Source of the DNA: JACCZH01 sp963729445
GTDB lineage: Bacteria; Chloroflexota; Chloroflexia; Thermomicrobiales; CFX8
DNA: 64,000 nt
Assembly: GCA_963729445.1 (NCBI GenBank)
Contig: CAVSNU010000005.1
Span: 868,001 to 932,000, forward strand
Direction: 5' to 3'
Shown here: in pieces, positions 27,831 to 36,343 of the stretch
Layout of the letters: every line of letters starts with the position of its first letter
How positions within the stretch are numbered: position 1 is the first letter of the stretch
Notes under the pieces: generated by a model
Told to the model about the DNA's origin: nothing
Databases searched by the model: none
The model's input: only the letters and a program-made list of their open reading frames with translations
Translations under genes and position numbers: made by a program

Positions 27831-28334
27831 ATGCCGTTCTACCTGACCCGGTTCAGTTACACGCCAGCAACATGGGCGAAGCTCATCAAGAACCCCGAGG
27901 ACCGCCGAGCGGCAGCCAAGCAGTACATCGAAGCGGTCGGCGGAAAGTTGCACGGTTTCTGGTATGCCTTCGGCGATCACGACGCATACAACTTGTGGGA
28001 GGCTCCGGATAACGTCTCGATGGCAGCCACGGCGCTCGCGATCAGCGCGGGCGGAGCGCTGAGCTCCCTCCAGACGACTGTCTTGCTGACCGTCGAGGAG
28101 ACGCTCGCAGCCCTGCAAAAGGCCTCGTCGATCAAGTATCGGCCACCGGGAGAAAGGGATAGGAGCCGGTGGCACGACCGGAGATCCAGGAACGCTACGC
28201 GTCTGGTGAGAGCTTCCGCGAGCTTTCCGGTGACGTTAACGTGTCGCACGAAACCATTCGAGGTATCGTCCAACGCTCGATACAGGGTGCAGACGGATCG
28301 ATGCGTTGTGACAAACGTCGTCGCCAGGGCGTAG
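27831..28334 (+). CDS. GYD-domain protein with an unusual C-terminal extension
   Basis: The first 100 or so residues form the GYD alpha/beta-barrel domain: MPFYLTRFSYTPATWAKLI, AVGGKLHGFWYAFGDHDAYN and ALQKASSIKYRPPG, where family members normally end. The frame here continues for about 65 basic residues with no homology, so the original stop has probably been lost. ATG at 27831 is preceded by AGAAGGAG. The function of GYD proteins is unknown. The tail overlaps a possible HTH frame. Confidence 0.75.
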   Translation: MPFYLTRFSYTPATWAKLIKNPEDRRAAAKQYIEAVGGKLHGFWYAFGDHDAYNLWEAPDNVSMAATALAISAGGALSSLQTTVLLTVEETLAALQKASSIKYRPPGERDRSRWHDRRSRNATRLVRASASFPVTLTCRTKPFEVSSNARYRVQTDRCVVTNVVARA

Positions 28335-28432
28335 GCATAAAGATCAATGACGGCCTTAAGCGAACACGAACTCATTCTCTACTAAGAACGTTGAAACGCC
28401 ATCTACATGAGAGAATTGCTCGGCTCCGATAA
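28169..28432 (+). CDS. Helix-turn-helix fragment
   Basis: Frame from GTG at 28169, with AGGAG upstream. Residues 5-36 (EIQERYASGESFRELSGDVN, VSHETIRGIVQR) form a convincing helix-turn-helix like those of resolvases or transposase N-termini. The remaining 50 residues look like read-on sequence, so it is either a small DNA-binding protein or a gene remnant. It overlaps the tail of the GYD gene in another frame. Confidence 0.35.
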   Translation: MARPEIQERYASGESFRELSGDVNVSHETIRGIVQRSIQGADGSMRCDKRRRQGVGIKINDGLKRTRTHSLLRTLKRHLHERIARLR

Positions 28433-28449
28433 CAGGGTACCGCCAAGAA

Positions 28450-28758
28450 TCATCGACGCTCGGGATGCAGGCCCGAAACCCGCGAGTGCCAGGTCTCCTC
28501 GTCGTGCTCCACGTCGGGGTCACGCGAGCCTTCATACCATGCCTCAACACCCTGTTCCTTCATGCATGGCGTCTCGCCCCCAAGGCCCTCCGGCCAGTCG
28601 AGCTGCGGCATAGCTTCCTCGGCGCCGCCGGCCTCCGCATGCTCAGGGACATCGCTCGTGTGGGAGGTGAGATTTTCGAGTTCCGCGTCCGTGAGAGAGC
28701 GGGCTGCCGCAGACGAATATGCCGCCTTGGTGTCCCTAGTCTGATCGTCGTTGTTCAT
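28450..28758 (-). CDS. Small acidic hypothetical protein
   Basis: 102 residues, strongly acidic (SLTDAELENLTSHTSDVPEH, DPDVEHDEETWHSRVS), with no Cys pair or membrane segment. ATG at 28758 has GGAGG about eight bases upstream, which supports a real gene. No family is recognised. It lies just downstream of the PH-domain gene, on the same strand. Confidence 0.6.
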   Translation of the reverse strand: MNNDDQTRDTKAAYSSAAARSLTDAELENLTSHTSDVPEHAEAGGAEEAMPQLDWPEGLGGETPCMKEQGVEAWYEGSRDPDVEHDEETWHSRVSGLHPERR

Positions 28759-28837
28759 AGGGCTGCCTCCAAATCGTCACGTACTCTAGTCTCTCGCTGC
28801 CGTTCTCCCTGCAGTGTCAGCTGGGGTTGTCATCCGG

Positions 28838-29557
28838 CTACTTCATATTCGAGATGATAATCCGATAGGCTCTCTCGGCTTTATCGCTCGATCGGAAATT
28901 GAATTCAAACGATTGGCCGCCAGCAGTATGGATCGACATCTCACTCGTGGAGCGCATGATGCCGCCTTCATCCAAGGATGCCACCATGGAGATTTGAGAG
29001 TAGGGGATCGAGATGAGCGAGCGCTTCTTCTTAAACACTCCCTCGTCTTGAACGATCAGGCGCCGGTCGGTGAGACCGATGAACCCAGTTCCGCCGCCTT
29101 TCATGTCATAGACGGCGAAGAGCTGCTCGCCGGGAACGATGCCGCCCAAGATGCGTTCCATTTGCGTGCGATTGTCAAAATCGATGTTGCTGGCGGCTGG
29201 TGCGGCGGGCTGCGTTGGTGACGCCGTGGTCTGAGGAACGGAGCGTGCAGCCGTTGTTGACTGTAGCCTGGCTTGGGGGCTCAGCCTCGATCTCCAACCA
29301 CCTGCCGGTTGCGGTTGGAGAAATGACTCGCGTAGCGCTCCTGCCAATTTCGCCGCATCGTCAGCGGAGGCGAGCGTGAGCGCGACATCGTTGGAGTTGT
29401 GTCGACGGATTGCGATGTCAGCGCCGTTTGTCTCAACTGACTTGATCGCGTCACCAGGCACCTCGAACGCCAGGGTGCCGTCGTCCTGCCGGATTTCGAA
29501 TCCACCGTCGGTCACCGCATAGGCCATGCCGGACGCAAGTTTCCCGGTCTGTGCCAT
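28838..29557 (-). CDS. PH-domain-like (bPH) protein
   Basis: 239 residues. A first beta-rich part (TDGGFEIRQDDGTLAFEVPG) is joined by an Ala/Pro/Thr-rich linker (residues about 85-125) to a C-terminal bacterial PH-like domain. That domain is seen in ILGGIVPGEQLFAVYDMKGG, GFIGLTDRRLIVQDEG, FKKKRSLISIPYSQIS and FNFRSSDKAERAYRIIISNM. This arrangement matches the bPH_1/DUF1696-type proteins with unknown ligands. It diverges from the selenoprotein gene; two copies of a palindrome lie between them. Confidence 0.8.
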   Translation of the reverse strand: MAQTGKLASGMAYAVTDGGFEIRQDDGTLAFEVPGDAIKSVETNGADIAIRRHNSNDVALTLASADDAAKLAGALRESFLQPQPAGGWRSRLSPQARLQSTTAARSVPQTTASPTQPAAPAASNIDFDNRTQMERILGGIVPGEQLFAVYDMKGGGTGFIGLTDRRLIVQDEGVFKKKRSLISIPYSQISMVASLDEGGIMRSTSEMSIHTAGGQSFEFNFRSSDKAERAYRIIISNMK

Positions 29558-29670
29558 GTATCTCTCCCATACCGCATCGCGCGAAGCGAACCGGGACGCC
29601 CGGCAGCGGCCAGCGCATCCTACCGCGGCGTCGTCTCCTGATCGTCAGTGGAGACCTGTGCATAGTCAAC

Positions 29671-29682
29671 GAACGTCCGTTC
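29671..29682. promoter_or_regulatory. Palindrome GAACGTCCGTTC, likely operator copy 1
   Basis: Twelve-base palindrome whose reverse complement contains the core AACGGACGTT of the larger palindrome 100 bases away. It lies upstream of the PH-domain gene. Confidence 0.5.
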
Positions 29683-29781
29683 ATCGTCGCAAAAGTCAGC
29701 GCCGAATGCAAGCGGTGAAACGGTGATTCTGAGACGGGCCTGGCGGCGTGTTTGGAGCATTTGCGGAATTCCGGAAATCGC

Positions 29782-29807
29782 GTCTCACAAACGGACGTTT
29801 GTGAGAC
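29782..29807. promoter_or_regulatory. 26-base perfect palindrome, likely operator copy 2
   Basis: Arms GTCTCACAAACG and CGTTTGTGAGAC are separated by GA, a perfect inverted repeat. The core AACGGACGTT is shared with the site at 29671. The pair occupies the 420-base divergent region between the PH-domain gene and the selenoprotein, so it probably controls one or both. Confidence 0.6.
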
Positions 29808-29978
29808 ATGTTCCCAATGGGCATGGAAGATAGCCTGCGTATCGCTCCGCAGGTATGCGGATGGGCTAACGCGATTCACATGCATGCTGAACAACGGATT
29901 CGGATCATTGACGATGTCAGGGAAAGCAACGTTAGGGCCAACTGGTAACATTCAACCCTTGTAAGGAGGAGACTTCTC

Positions 29979-30518
29979 GTGTCATACAGTAACTACGCTC
30001 CTAATTTTGCAATGCCGGTGTCGGACATTACGCGTGCGGAGATCAACACGGGTATGGTGGCGCCTGACTTGACGCTTTCGGAAGCGGATGGCGGAACGGT
30101 ACAGCTCTCAGCGTTACGTGGCCAACCTCTTGTTTTGATCTTCTTTCGCAGGGATTGGTGACCGGCCTGCCGAGATCAACTGGCACAGTTGTGTCAGCGA
30201 TACCCAGCGTTTCAGCGACAGAATGTCGAGGTCCTGGCAATCATCAACGAAGACCAGGCGCGCTGCGCAAAGCTCAAGGCCGAGTTTCGGGCTCCGTTCC
30301 GGTTCCTGGCTGACTTCGACCGGCAGTCGGTTCGAGAGTATGGTGTCTTTCATCGCACTGATCCAGATGGCCGACCAATTCCCGTCCCCGGTGCCTTTCT
30401 CGTTGATGCCGATGGTACCGTACGCTATCGTTTCATCGGTGAGAATCCGAGCGACCGCCCAGAGATGGAAGCGATCCTGTTGGCTATCTCGGAGCTCACC
30501 GCAGAGCCCTGCTTATGA
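29979..30518 (+). CDS. Selenocysteine-containing peroxiredoxin-like protein (UxxC)
   Basis: AhpC/TSA-type thioredoxin-fold protein of 179 residues if UGA at 30159-30161 is read as Sec61. Before it: MVAPDLTLSEADGGTVQLSA and LVLIFFRRDW. After it, in the same frame: PACRDQLAQLCQRYP, VEVLAIINEDQARCAKLKAE, FRFLADFDRQSVREYGVFHR and PGAFLVDADGTVRYRFIGEN. Cys homologues have WCPxC here, so Sec takes the peroxidatic position and Cys64 is the partner. A 7-bp hairpin with an AGTT loop begins 18 bases after UGA. Start is GTG at 29979 with AAGGAGGAG seven bases upstream. The expected role is thiol-dependent reduction of peroxides. A nonsense-mutated Cys gene is the alternative, made unlikely by the hairpin and the second case at 51 kb. 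Confidence 0.87.
30180..30197 (+). promoter_or_regulatory. Bacterial SECIS element in the UxxC peroxiredoxin gene
   Basis: CTGGCAC AGTT GTGTCAG folds as a 7-bp stem (one G-U) with a four-base loop. The loop starts 26 bases after the UGA, and its second base is G. This meets the known rule for bacterial SECIS: a small hairpin with a G in the first two loop positions, 16-37 nt from UGA. It is inside the coding frame (codons for LAQLCQ). Confidence 0.82.
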
Positions 30519-30559
30519 GCAACAAATGTGACTACGTTAGAGAAAGATAGTAATAACTA

Positions 30560-31534
30560 GTGGAACGGGATGCGGTGAGTAGCGGGGTTGTTGCTCTTGC
30601 GGGCGGCGTTGGTGGCGCGAAGCTCGCTCACGGGATAGCCTTGGCGCGTCCTGGTGAACAGCTGAGCGTGGTTGTGAACACGGCTGACGACTTCACGTTG
30701 TTTGGTTTGCACATTTCGCCCGACCTCGATACGGTCATGTATACGTTGGCCGGACTGGCCAACCCCGAAACAGGCTGGGGCATCGCCGGAGACAGCTTTG
30801 CCACGCTTGACATGATCAAACGCTACGGCCGCGACACCTGGTTCTGGCTTGGGGATAAAGATTTCGCAACCCATATTCTGCGCACCGAGCGGCTGCGATC
30901 CGGCGCCAGTCTCACAGATGTGATGGTCGAGCTTGCGGAAGCATTGGGGATCACTGCCCAGCTATTGCCAATGTGCGATGAGCCGGTCGCAACCCTCATT
31001 GAGACCTCGGACGGGCTGCTCGAATTCCAGGACTACTTTGTCCGGCGACAGCACGCTGACGATGTGCTTGGCGTTCAATTTGAAGGCATTGGCGCGGCGA
31101 CGATCCCGGCAAGAGTATCGGATGCATTTGATCGTGCGGATGTCCTCGTGGTAGGCCCATCAAATCCAATCGTCAGCACCGGACCAATCCTGGCCATACC
31201 CGGCTTGCGTGATCGCTTACGACGATTGACGATACCGGTTGTCGCGGTGAGCCCGATTATCGGCGGCCAGGCGCTCAAGGGACCGGCCGATCAGATGCTG
31301 GCAACACTCGGTCACGAGGTTTCCGCTGCCGGGGTCGCTGAACTCTACAAGGATTTTCTTACCGGCATGGTGATTGATTCACAAGATGCCGCGCTCGCCG
31401 AACGCATCACCGACCTGGGTATCGCCGTTCACGTGACGGACACGGTTATGCGGACGGACGATGACCGGCGTGTGCTGGCTGAGGAGACACTCGTCTTCGC
31501 CGAGAGCTTGAGAGCCAAGCAGCGGCACGCATGA
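30560..31534 (+). CDS. cofD: 2-phospho-L-lactate transferase (CofD/FbiA)
   Basis: 324 residues. Transfers the phospholactate (or phosphoenolpyruvate-derived) group to FO in F420 biosynthesis. Diagnostic blocks are the N-terminal VALAGGVGGAKLAHGIA, VVNTADDFTLFGLHISPDLDTVMYTL, GDKDFATHILRTERLRSGAS and VGPSNPIVSTGPILAIPGLRD. GTG at 30560 is used; a second GTG at 30575 also fits the homology. cofC overlaps the end of the gene by four bases (ATGA), and fbiC converges on cofC. It starts 41 bases after the selenoprotein gene and may be on the same transcript. Confidence 0.93.
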   Translation: MERDAVSSGVVALAGGVGGAKLAHGIALARPGEQLSVVVNTADDFTLFGLHISPDLDTVMYTLAGLANPETGWGIAGDSFATLDMIKRYGRDTWFWLGDKDFATHILRTERLRSGASLTDVMVELAEALGITAQLLPMCDEPVATLIETSDGLLEFQDYFVRRQHADDVLGVQFEGIGAATIPARVSDAFDRADVLVVGPSNPIVSTGPILAIPGLRDRLRRLTIPVVAVSPIIGGQALKGPADQMLATLGHEVSAAGVAELYKDFLTGMVIDSQDAALAERITDLGIAVHVTDTVMRTDDDRRVLAEETLVFAESLRAKQRHA

Positions 31535-32148
31535 ACACCGTTGCGGTCGTTCCAATCAAGTATCTTGAGGACGCCAAGAGCCGGCTCGCCGGACGTTTAG
31601 CGCCAGCAGAGCGGCATTGTCTCGTCCTGACCCTGCTGCGGCACGTTCTGAAAACTCTGCAAGAATCCAGTTTGATTCACGAGATCATCGTGGTAACGCC
31701 AGATTCCATTATGGTGCGCGAAGCCGAGCTGTTGCGCGTCACCGGGATCCTTCAAACAGATGCCGGCCTGAACGCCGCAATCAGACTGGGACGCGACCAT
31801 GCACTGGAACAGGAAGCACACGCCATGCTCGTGCTTCTCCCCGACCTGCCGCTGCTTACTGTAACTGACATTGACGCTCTCGTGAGAGCATCCAGTGAAG
31901 GAACAGTGGTTCTTGCTCCTGACCGGCACAACTCCGGCACGAATGCGATGGTCCTCCGGCCGCCAGACGCAATTGATCCAGCCTTTGGCGTCAATAGTCT
32001 CTGTGCCCACCGCTCGCGAGCCCACGAGAAGGGCCTCTCACTGCGTGAGCATCACTCCACGGGCACCGGCCTTGACCTCGACACCGAAACCGATCTCCTT
32101 GAGCTGGGCGTGACCGAGCTCAACGAGATCGGTTGTCTCGAACGGTAA
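31531..32148 (+). CDS. cofC: 2-phospho-L-lactate guanylyltransferase (CofC/FbiD)
   Basis: 205-residue nucleotidyltransferase that activates the 2-phospholactate or PEP unit with GTP for CofD. VPIKYLEDAKSRLAGRLAPAER at the N-terminus is the nucleotide-binding loop. HAMLVLLPDLPLLTVTDIDAL and VLAPDRHNSGTNAMVLRPPD are characteristic of the family. It overlaps cofD by four bases and is convergent with fbiC 36 bases away. Confidence 0.92.
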   Translation: MNTVAVVPIKYLEDAKSRLAGRLAPAERHCLVLTLLRHVLKTLQESSLIHEIIVVTPDSIMVREAELLRVTGILQTDAGLNAAIRLGRDHALEQEAHAMLVLLPDLPLLTVTDIDALVRASSEGTVVLAPDRHNSGTNAMVLRPPDAIDPAFGVNSLCAHRSRAHEKGLSLREHHSTGTGLDLDTETDLLELGVTELNEIGCLER

Positions 32149-32184
32149 TCTGGGAGGACCTGAGGCCGCCCTCCCTGGGCGCCA

Positions 32185-34623
32185 TCAGGCGTTCATTGCC
32201 TTTGCGCGCGCATAGCGCTTGCTTGGCGTCTGGACAATCGGCAAAAGAGGGTTCGCACCGAACGACGCATGTTCACGATCCTGGGGTGGCACGCCGTAGG
32301 CCGTGGTGCGTTGGCGCGGCTCGCGGCCAATTGACCGTATGACCTCGTCCATCATTTCTGGTGGGAGCTCCTGGCCATGCTCTCCGCCAGCGGCGCGGGT
32401 GATACTCTCGTTCATCAGCGTTCCGCCGAGGTCGTTCGCTCCGGATTGCAGGCACACCTTCAAGCCATCGATACCCATCTTCACCCATGACGTCTGGATG
32501 TTCGTAATGTGCGGATGCAAGGCAAGCCGGGCGACGGCGTGCATGAGCACAGCTTCCCTGAAGGTGGGCCCTCGACGTGCCTTACCCTTTAAGTAGATCG
32601 GGGCCTCCATGTGCACAAAGGGCAGCGGCACGAACTCGGTGAACCCGCCGGTTTCTGCTTGCAGCTGCTTCAGACGCAACAGGTGCCGCGCCCAGTGGAC
32701 GGGCTGCTCCATGTGGCCGTACATGATCGTCGATGTGGTGCGGATGCCCAGGCCGTGAGCCTCGCGCATAACGTGCAGCCACTCGTCGGTCTTGATCTTG
32801 TCTGGGCAGAGCGTCGCGCGCACCTCATCATCGAGGATTTCTGCGGCGGTGCCGGGCAAGGTCCCAAGGCCTTCGTCACGCAGCTGCGTCAGGAAGTCAC
32901 GCACGCTGATGCCCAGAGTATGCGCACCTTGCCATACTTCAAGCGGCGAAAAGGCATGAACGTGGATGTTGGGTAGTACTTCTTTGACCGCCCGGCAGAT
33001 CTGGAGATAGGTGTCGCCGGTGTATCTAGGATGGATACCACCCTGCATACACACTTCGGTCGCTCCACGGTCCCAGGCCTCTTGCGAGCGGCGCACAATC
33101 TCATCGAGACCAAGGTCGTAGGGCGTGCCGCGTAGATTCTCGCTCAGCTTGCCTTTCGAGAAGGCGCAGAACTGACACTTGAAGTAGCAGATGTTGGTGT
33201 AGTTGATGTTGCGGTTGACAACGTACGAAACCACGTCGCCGGACATTCTCTGCCGCAGCTCGTCGGCCGCCGCGCAGACGGCATTGAACTCATCGCCTCG
33301 CGCCTGGAACAGCCGCACGATCTCGGATTCACTCAGGTCGGAGCCGTCCATGGCCTTGTCGAGAATTGCAACCAGATCGCCCGCGATCATGCGGTCGGTA
33401 TCGGCCGTCGCTGCCCGGTAGGCTTCAGGAATCGGCAGCTCGGCGCCCGGGGACCACGCTTCGGCGCGCGCGTACCCCTCACTGTCAATGGCGCGCACCA
33501 CGGGCGTCAGGAGCGCCGCGTCCTGCCAGCGTTGCAGATCAAGATTGTAAGCGGGATAGACTGCCAACCGCTCGATGAGCAACTTGCCGGCGGCCGCTGT
33601 GTGTTGCCGTAAATCTTCAAGGTGCGGCCATGGCGCTTCCGGATTGACATGATCGGGTGTGACCGGCGACACCCCACCCCAGTCATTGAGCCCGGCGGAG
33701 ATCAGGCGTGGGTAACTCTCCGGACTGAGGTTGGGCGGCGCCTGAATGTTCATCTCAGGCCCAAATATGATGCGCGCCACGGCAATCGTCCAGAGCAGAT
33801 CATCCAGATCGGGCTCGGGAGCGTTGGCCATGCGCGTGCCGGGTTTGGCGCGAAAGTTCTGAATAATCACTTCCTGGATGTGGCCGTAACGCTTGTGCAG
33901 GTCGCGCAGCGCCAGAAGCGACTCCACACGCTCCAGCCGTGTCTCGCCAATCCCGATCAGAATACCGGAGGTGAAGGGAACCTGCTGCTCGCCGGCCATC
34001 CGCATTGTCTCCAGGCGAAGGGCCGGATCCTTGTCCGGCGAGCCAAAATGCGGTCCGCCCCGCTCGGTCAGCCGCTGAGAAATACTCTCAAGCATGATGC
34101 CCTGCGAAACCGACACACGGCGCAGAGCTGCAATCTCTTCGGCTGTTATGACACCCGGATTCGCGTGGGGGAGCAGACCAGTCTCGCGCAGAACAAGATC
34201 GGCCACCTCAACCAGGTATGAGATCGTGGTCTCATGTCCCAGAGCGGCGAGCTCGCGGGCAGCGGCTTTGTAACGCAGCTCAGGCTTGTCTCCCAGCGTG
34301 AACAACGCCTCTTTACAGCCCGCGGCAGCACCGGCTCGAGCAATCTCCAGAACTTCGTCATGGGATAGATAGGCACGTTCGCCGGCGCGCGGTGGCTGGG
34401 CAAAGGTGCAATAGTGACAGACATCGCGACAGAGTTGAGTGAGCGGGATAAACACCTTCCGTGAATATGAAATGAGATTGCGATGGCCTGCATCTCTCAG
34501 CAGTGTCGCCGGTTCGAGCAGGGGAGCGACGTCCGTTATCTCTGCCAGTTGCCGGGCCTGCGCGTTGGTTGGTTCATTTCCATTCCGCGCCGCCGCTATG
34601 ATCTCGTGCAGTTTCTCATTCAC
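32185..34623 (-). CDS. fbiC: FO synthase, fused CofG-CofH (FbiC)
   Basis: 812-residue double radical-SAM enzyme that makes the deazaflavin FO from tyrosine and a ribityl-pyrimidine. The N-terminal CofG half has CRDVCHYC (Cx3Cx2C cluster motif), and the C-terminal CofH half has a second cluster, CYFKCQFC, in the NINYTNICYFKCQFCAFSKG context. Family markers include GDKPELRYKAAARELAALGH and GGIHPRYTGDTYLQICRAVK. This fusion is the actinobacterial-style arrangement; many archaea use two proteins. With cofD and cofC, it covers all but the CofE (FbiB) step in this window. Confidence 0.95.
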   Translation of the reverse strand: MNEKLHEIIAAARNGNEPTNAQARQLAEITDVAPLLEPATLLRDAGHRNLISYSRKVFIPLTQLCRDVCHYCTFAQPPRAGERAYLSHDEVLEIARAGAAAGCKEALFTLGDKPELRYKAAARELAALGHETTISYLVEVADLVLRETGLLPHANPGVITAEEIAALRRVSVSQGIMLESISQRLTERGGPHFGSPDKDPALRLETMRMAGEQQVPFTSGILIGIGETRLERVESLLALRDLHKRYGHIQEVIIQNFRAKPGTRMANAPEPDLDDLLWTIAVARIIFGPEMNIQAPPNLSPESYPRLISAGLNDWGGVSPVTPDHVNPEAPWPHLEDLRQHTAAAGKLLIERLAVYPAYNLDLQRWQDAALLTPVVRAIDSEGYARAEAWSPGAELPIPEAYRAATADTDRMIAGDLVAILDKAMDGSDLSESEIVRLFQARGDEFNAVCAAADELRQRMSGDVVSYVVNRNINYTNICYFKCQFCAFSKGKLSENLRGTPYDLGLDEIVRRSQEAWDRGATEVCMQGGIHPRYTGDTYLQICRAVKEVLPNIHVHAFSPLEVWQGAHTLGISVRDFLTQLRDEGLGTLPGTAAEILDDEVRATLCPDKIKTDEWLHVMREAHGLGIRTTSTIMYGHMEQPVHWARHLLRLKQLQAETGGFTEFVPLPFVHMEAPIYLKGKARRGPTFREAVLMHAVARLALHPHITNIQTSWVKMGIDGLKVCLQSGANDLGGTLMNESITRAAGGEHGQELPPEMMDEVIRSIGREPRQRTTAYGVPPQDREHASFGANPLLPIVQTPSKRYARAKAMNA

Positions 34624-34861
34624 AGATCAGGACCCTCTCCTCTGTATAGGCTGTTGCTTCTCGATCCAGCGCCATCCACGGCACCTGGGCCCGCAGACGT
34701 TTAGAACGTAAACGGTCCCCTGCTCATTCCTGAAGCTGTAACGGCAAACGCTTCAGCGCAGGCCGGCACAACCTCGGCCACGGCGACTTCTTGCCCGGGC
34801 AGGCCAAACAGCACCACAGCCCGCGTCACGTCCAGTGCCGGTGGTGGCGGGAATGGGCTCT

Positions 34862-36004
34862 TCAGATCGTCTCGTACGATGTTATCGTGTGATGAAGCGC
34901 GTCGCCGATGCATGGGTCGAACTGGCGGCCACGTTCCCGGGCGATCTCCTCCAACGCCTCGCCGACCGGGCGAGCAGCCCGATACACTCGATCGTGCGTC
35001 ATGGCGTCGAAGGCGTCAGCGACGGCGACGATGCGCCCGGCCAGCGGGATCAGCTCGCCCGCCAGGCCATTGGGATACCCACCCCCGTCCCAACGCTCGT
35101 GGTGGGTCAGCGCGATCTGTCGGGCCATGCGCAGCGTCGCCGACTGGCATGGCGCCAGGATCTCGTAGCCGATCGTCGTGTGCGTCTGAATGACCGCAAA
35201 CTCATCGGTCGTGAGCTTGCCTGGTTTCAGCACGATGCGATCGGGGATGCCAATCTTGCCGACATCATGCAGCGGCGCGGCCTGGCGCAGCAGATCCACC
35301 TGCATCGGTGGAAGCCCGAGCGTCTGACCGACCGCGGCGGCGAGCTGTCCGACCCGTCGCGTATGCTGGCCCGTTTCGTCGTCCCGGAACTCGGCCGCAA
35401 GCGCCAATGCCTGCAGCGTCTCCAGGTGTGATCGTTCCAGCTTCTCTGTCCGCTCGCGCACCTGCTGTTCGAGGGTGGCGTTGTGGCGTTGCGCGGCGGC
35501 GTAGAGCGCCTGGGTGCGCAGCAGGTTCGCCACACGCAACCGCACTTCGGCCGTGTCGAAGGGCTTGGTCAGGAAGTCGTGCGCGCCGTTTTCCAGCGCG
35601 CGCCGCTTCGTGTCGGGGCTGGGATCGGCGGTCAATACCAGGATCGGGAAGTACTCGTCTGGCGATTGAACCTCCCTGAGCCGCTGCATGACGGCGAAGC
35701 CATCCATCACGGGCATGTGCAAATCGAGGAGCAACAGACTGGGATGCAGGGTGTCGATGAGCTCCAATGCCTCACGGGGGTTGGTCGTGCTATACAGGTT
35801 GGCAAATCCTGCTCGACCGAGCAGCGCGGTGAGTACGGCGACGTTGACCGGCTGATCGTCAACGATGAGAATGGTCGCTTGTGTCAACTGGTCCGCGTGC
35901 AAGAGAGATGCCGGCGCATCAAGCGATCTCGCTGGAGTCTCAAATCGCTCGTGGTCTATCGCACCGGCTGCGCAGCTGGGCCGCTGGATTTTGTGGTCGC
36001 ACAT
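34862..36004 (-). CDS. Response regulator with HD-GYP domain (cyclic-di-GMP phosphodiesterase)
   Basis: 380 residues from ATG at 36004, with GGGAGGGCG upstream. A receiver domain (ATILIVDDQPVNVAVLTALL, PSLLLLDLHMPVMDGFAVMQ with the phospho-acceptor Asp, VLTADPSPDTKRR, HDFLTKPFD) is followed by a coiled-coil linker. Then comes an HD-GYP domain: HTRRVGQLAAAVGQTLGLP, LLRQAAPLHDVGKIGIPD (HD), HHERWDGGGYPNGLAG (GYP-type loop). It probably degrades c-di-GMP when phosphorylated. It is divergent from the large hybrid kinase, a likely partner. Confidence 0.93.
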   Translation of the reverse strand: MCDHKIQRPSCAAGAIDHERFETPARSLDAPASLLHADQLTQATILIVDDQPVNVAVLTALLGRAGFANLYSTTNPREALELIDTLHPSLLLLDLHMPVMDGFAVMQRLREVQSPDEYFPILVLTADPSPDTKRRALENGAHDFLTKPFDTAEVRLRVANLLRTQALYAAAQRHNATLEQQVRERTEKLERSHLETLQALALAAEFRDDETGQHTRRVGQLAAAVGQTLGLPPMQVDLLRQAAPLHDVGKIGIPDRIVLKPGKLTTDEFAVIQTHTTIGYEILAPCQSATLRMARQIALTHHERWDGGGYPNGLAGELIPLAGRIVAVADAFDAMTHDRVYRAARPVGEALEEIARERGRQFDPCIGDALHHTITSYETI

Positions 36005-36343
36005 AGTTGCAACTCGCCCTCCCTTAGATTGACATGAATATCGGAGAGCCGCTCCCGGTGTACGTTGGTCCAGGCATGATCCTGGGGAATCTACTGCGCT
36101 CCCACAATGAGTATTGTGGCAGCGGACACCTAGATCTGTAGCCATTTGGTATAGATGCATGAGAAATGTTAGATGGTTCCCGCACTGACTGGCAATCAAA
36201 ACGCGAAGAGATCCTTGCTGTGGGGTGAAATCGCCGAACAGCGTCGCGAAGACCGAGTATCATCGGCAGAAGCCGTGTAGCTCACGAGGGCTTCAACCAA
36301 GGCCACGGCGTTCGGCAAACGAAGGGCGGATGTAGGACGTGAA
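36005..36343. other. Divergent intergenic region with a small palindrome
   Basis: Control region between the HD-GYP and hybrid-kinase genes. It contains the perfect palindrome CCACAAT GAGT ATTGTGG at 36102-36119. I see no clear promoter boxes or RNA motif. Confidence 0.4.

Noticed and set aside
30159..30161. UGA as an ordinary nonsense mutation
   Set aside because: The codon falls exactly at the family Cys, the frame stays open after it, a SECIS-like hairpin follows, and the same arrangement occurs in a second gene.
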